A stretch of DNA of 64,000 nucleotides, from NCBI GenBank assembly GCA_963930655.1, contig OZ005602.1, forward strand, positions 7,742,001-7,806,000, written 5' to 3'. Below, piece by piece: positions 60,890-64,000 of the stretch. The position numbers and the translations under genes were made by a program. The stretch comes from Myrica gale (lineage: Eukaryota; Streptophyta; Magnoliopsida; Fagales; Myricaceae). Below the pieces are notes generated by a model. It was not told the origin of the DNA. It was given only the letters and a program-made list of their open reading frames with translations, and did no database searches. Numbering within the stretch: position 1 is the first letter of the stretch; the number at the start of each line of letters is the position of its first letter.

Positions 60890-61118
60890 CTGGACAAGAA
60901 GCGCCTTCGCCACCTCACCTCTCTTCAATATTTGGATATCTTTAGTTGCCCAAAGTTGAAGTTCCTGCCAGAAGAGGGGCTACCTGCCTCCCTTGTATCT
61001 TTAGAGATCAAAGAATGTTCTTCATTCGAGGAACAATTTAAAAGGAAAAAAGGGAAAAGAATGGAGCACGATTGCTCATGTCCCCTACATAAAGATTGGT
61101 GGCCAAGTGATTTGATGT
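60890..61118 (+). pseudogene. Orphan C-terminal LRR piece 2
   Basis: LDKKRLRHLTSLQYLDIFSC, then PKLKFLPEEGLPASLVSLEI and KECSSFEEQFKRKKGKRME with a tail ending at a TAG, again matches the last LRRs of the NLR. Together with copy 1 and the flanking modules it shows repeated duplication of the gene's 3' end. Confidence 0.8.
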
Positions 61119-61289
61119 AGCTCAAAGTATTGCAAGTTCCCTGCATAGACGGACTGCAGCAACAATATTTCAGCTTTTACGGTTAGGTATTTCTGTTCTG
61201 TATTTTTTTTTTCTCTTCTCAACTACCTTTTAATTTATCAATGATATTTACAATTTCCTTTTAACGTTTGCTTAAAACCTTTCTTTACT

Positions 61290-61437
61290 GAAACAGAATG
61301 CCTTGCCACTAGTTCAATCTTCCTCCGCTGCATTATTTTGGAGACTATTATTCAAAGACTAGTCGGCCTCTCCGATCCTATACCTAGAAATTATTTTGGA
61401 GTGTACAAAGCTGGGGATGCTCCAATTCCTGTAGGTT
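61290..61437 (+). repeat. NLR 3'-tail module, copy 3
   Basis: gaaacagaatgccttgccact ... ttattcaaagactagtcggcctctccgat ... acaaagctggggatgctcc; same order as copies 1 and 2. Around it, phrases such as aagtgaatgaagggcc and ttttaggtaagtgc recur at 60600 and 61545, and at 60437 and 61960. Confidence 0.75.
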
Positions 61438-61439
61438 TT

Positions 61440-62555
61440 TAACTATGCTAGCCTGAATTCCTCAAGGTTTCTTTTCTGTTGTCAATTTTCATTGACTTAA
61501 TAACCGGACTAGCATGGTTAGCTCTCTACAGTTTGAACTTTTAAGCAAGTGAATGAAGGGCCTTTGACACTAAATTCTTTACAATATCTGTTGATGACTG
61601 ACAGATTATTTGATTCATAGTTGACATTTGAGGTGATTTTTAGGATAGCATTTTTCAGGTTTGCTCTATCATTTCCTTTTGCTTCAAGAGCATAGCCAAA
61701 TGCTGCAAAATTTATTCTTTGCTCACCTAATTTGAAGTATAATCCTAATCCTTTTATAGCCTCAAAGCTAGGATCTTTGTCACCAAGAAGAATATCATCT
61801 GATGCACTTGTACGCAAATTTTCTTTTTAAATCTACTATGCTTATGCTGTCATTTCTTTGTGGATTAGATATTTTGCAAGTTTTTGATGAATTGGCACTA
61901 AACCTTAGTGACAAATAATCATACAGTAAGTATATACAAATTTGATGTACTATGCTTGTTTTAGGTAAGTGCATTCAAGGACAATAATAAACCATTCCAC
62001 GTCGGCTCTCCCGTTAAACTTGCTGAGGCACAGAGTTGTCCCTTGGATCTGCAATACCTGAAGTTTCAGCTCCTCTTGTTTTTACTTGGAAACGTTTGAT
62101 AATTATATAGCAAGGTTTTTACTTCTCTTGTTTCTGCATGATATATGGAATGGGTAATACTAAAAAATGTCATGCGACCATCTCTTCTACTAACCAATTT
62201 ATTTGATTGTTACTTGTTTCAGTGAGACTTATGTGATATTTGGATGGAATTGTGAACCGTGGAAGAATTTGAAGCTGTTTTCAAGCAACGTGGGCCATAA
62301 GAAATAAGGTCCATCAAATAGTAGATTTGGCTGCACGTGCTTGTTCCATGCTTGGTGCTATTCAGGTATTGATTTTGCTATTATGTTCTCCACACTGCTA
62401 ATTTGTTTTTGTGCATATTGGATCAGATGCCTCAGTGGTCTTATGAATACTTTGTGATTAAAATGAGCTATTACATTACTCTAGTATGAGGTTGGATCTA
62501 ATGATCTGGTGGTTCTTGCAGCTAAAGATAATAGGGGTCATGGAAACATCAATGG
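61440..62555. other. Remaining intact-side NLR 3' tail, no gene
   Basis: This holds the ttttaggtaagtgc passage (61960) and the gttaaacttgctgag/gaagtttcag block (about 62010-62075) that the pseudogene copy also keeps at 45108-45190. I see no coding region. Confidence 0.5.
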
Positions 62556-62860
62556 GATATCATGTTATGCAGTCAATTGTGATCATCAAATTCAATGTAT
62601 AGGTTTAGATTCTTTGCCTAATGGTATGAGAGGTATTCTGCATCTCGACAAACTGGGCTTTGCTAATACTTAGAAAAAAACTTAACTTTGCTAATATTAA
62701 ATTTTAGTCCTGTTGCCTTTTGTTTTTGGTTTGTAGGTTAGTTTTTGTAATTTTGAGTTCTATTTGTGTTTGTGAGTCCTGTCTTGTCTTTGATGTAACC
62801 AAGGTATTCCTCCGCCATAAGTGAGGGTATTTAATAAAGATCGGAGGTACCGTCCTCTTT
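62555..62860 (+). terminator. Distal end of the NLR 3' tail with poly(A) signal
   Basis: Matches 52140-52400. AATAAA at 62833-62838 is a candidate polyadenylation signal. If this tail is truly transcribed with the NLR, its 3' UTR would be spliced and nearly 5 kb long at genomic level; that is inference. Confidence 0.45.
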
Positions 62861-63105
62861 CATTAAAAAGAAAAAAATAGCAGCGGAAAAGAGAAACTTT
62901 TAAACTATGTTATTTTCTGCAATAATTCAAGTCAGTCAAGTGTAGCAAACCCAAGTTTGAAAGTGCACAAGCCACATTAATTAAAGAGGATCTCCTATCT
63001 TTATATTTGAAATAAGCTGCAACAAAAGGACAATATGATATAAACTTGATACTTAACTCGAGCAATGAGCAAGAAGTAGAAAAGTTGAGAGAATTGTAGC
63101 TGCAG

Positions 63106-63823
63106 ATCATTGCATGTAAGGTCTGTCTCTATGACAAGTATTTTTGAAGCCATGCTAATACCTGAATGTGTCATGCTAAGAAGCCATAAAATGATTTTGG
63201 ATGCAGGGTAAGTGGGCAAGAATGACTTTCCCTTATACTAGTCTGAGAGTTTCATAGTATAAACTATTTATATTCTCCAAAGTAGAAACTTCACACAATT
63301 CGCTGTTTAGGGTCTCTAATTATCACGAGTTACATACCAAACCTATTTGACGTTTTCTCTTAACATTTGACAATTCAAAGCTGAAGCCTCTGTTTTTTAC
63401 TTCTCAACTGTGGAGGAACGAATGATTTTGTTCGTTGATAGGCCACTTACTTGAATCATTGCATGTAAGGTCTGTCTCTATGACAAGTATTTTTGAAACC
63501 ATGCTGCTACCTGATTGCGTCATGCTAAGAAGCCATAAAATGATTTTGGATGCAGGGAAAGTGGGCAAGAGTGACATCCCCTTATACTAGTCTAAGAGTT
63601 TCATAGTATTCTTTACTTTGTATAATTGTTACAAACTATTTATATTCTCCAATGTAGAAACTTCACACAATTCGCTGTTCAGGGTCTCTAATTCTCACAA
63701 GTCACATACCAAACCTATTTGACGTATTGTCTTAACATTTGACAATTCAAAGTTGAAGCCTCTGTTTTTTACTTATCAACTGTCGAGGAACGAATGTTTT
63801 TGTTGGTTGTCGGCCACTTACTT
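63106..63823. repeat. Tandem duplication, ~350-bp unit
   Basis: The unit starting atcattgcatgtaaggtctg at 63106 repeats at 63455, offset 349 bp, with high similarity to the common end ggccacttact (about 63451 and 63823). The second copy has an extra ~24 bp near 63609-63632. No coding content recognised. Confidence 0.92.
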
Positions 63824-64000
63824 ATGTTTTTACCTCTCTTGAATCAGTGTTTGCTGTTCAAATGTTGGTGTTACACTTATATTCTACACACCCAATTAGA
63901 TAATGCGAAAGTGAGAGCAGAACTTGATCTAGTTTGGGTCAATCCTTGCCCCCTACAGGCTACAGAAGCTTCTATTTACTGTTTAACCAGCACGCCAAAA

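Overview
This is nuclear DNA of a flowering plant, almost certainly a eudicot. Genes have many short exons with GT..AG introns and AT-rich introns and spacers. The recognisable products are plant nuclear families: CDKD kinase, VPS37, a CC-NBS-LRR receptor and a B-sister MADS-box protein. The rest is dominated by plant transposons (CACTA, hAT MITE, Ty3/gypsy, L1-type LINE, solo LTRs). The species cannot be told from the sequence.

Layout, left to right. (1) 245-4257: last exon of a B-sister (TT16/FBP24-like) MADS-box gene, broken by a 3.5-kb CACTA element (333-3860, target duplication AAT) and ended by a 243-bp hAT-like MITE (3992-4234) whose first three bases are the present stop codon. The CACTA element carries pieces of host genes: a UBP27-like ubiquitin protease and a histone-fold protein. 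(2) 6440-11093: an intact seven-exon CDKD (CDK-activating kinase) gene. (3) 12640-15190, minus: a small gene for a mitochondrial ATP synthase subunit f-like protein, with introns in both UTRs. (4) 15400-23500: a transposon graveyard with gypsy pieces in opposing orientations, a 25-bp minisatellite, an F-box pseudogene split by a solo LTR with perfect target duplication, and a second solo LTR. (5) 23507-23730: fragment of an ECR1/UBA3-like NEDD8-activating enzyme gene. (6) 25495-28518: an intact seven-exon VPS37 (ESCRT-I) gene with a GC-AG intron. (7) 29100-30400: an unidentified 3' exon, a palindromic ~31-bp minisatellite and a frameshifted orphan exon of NTAN1. (8) 30400-36990: no convincing genes; LTR remnants, then a long near-perfect hairpin (36676-36988).

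(9) 37005-52400: a decayed paralogue of the LRR half and 3' tail of the NLR gene at 54238. It is split by a ~6.1-kb LINE (38874-44990, perfect 18-bp target duplication) and by a decayed CACTA element (45776-52121) that itself contains an LTR element. (10) 54238-58152: an uninterrupted 1304-residue CC-NBS-LRR gene with an unusual P-loop and a fresh 141-bp LRR triplication. (11) 58153-62860: repeated 3'-tail modules, two of them with orphan C-terminal LRR pieces. (12) 63106-63823: a ~350-bp tandem duplication.

Only four genes look intact: CDKD, the ATP synthase f-like gene, VPS37 and the NLR. The first three are housekeeping genes with no operon-like relationship. The NLR locus is a small birth-and-death cluster in which a full gene, a TE-riddled partial copy and several tail fragments share sequence. 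All exon calls were made by reading splice sites and protein similarity by eye; no database search was run.
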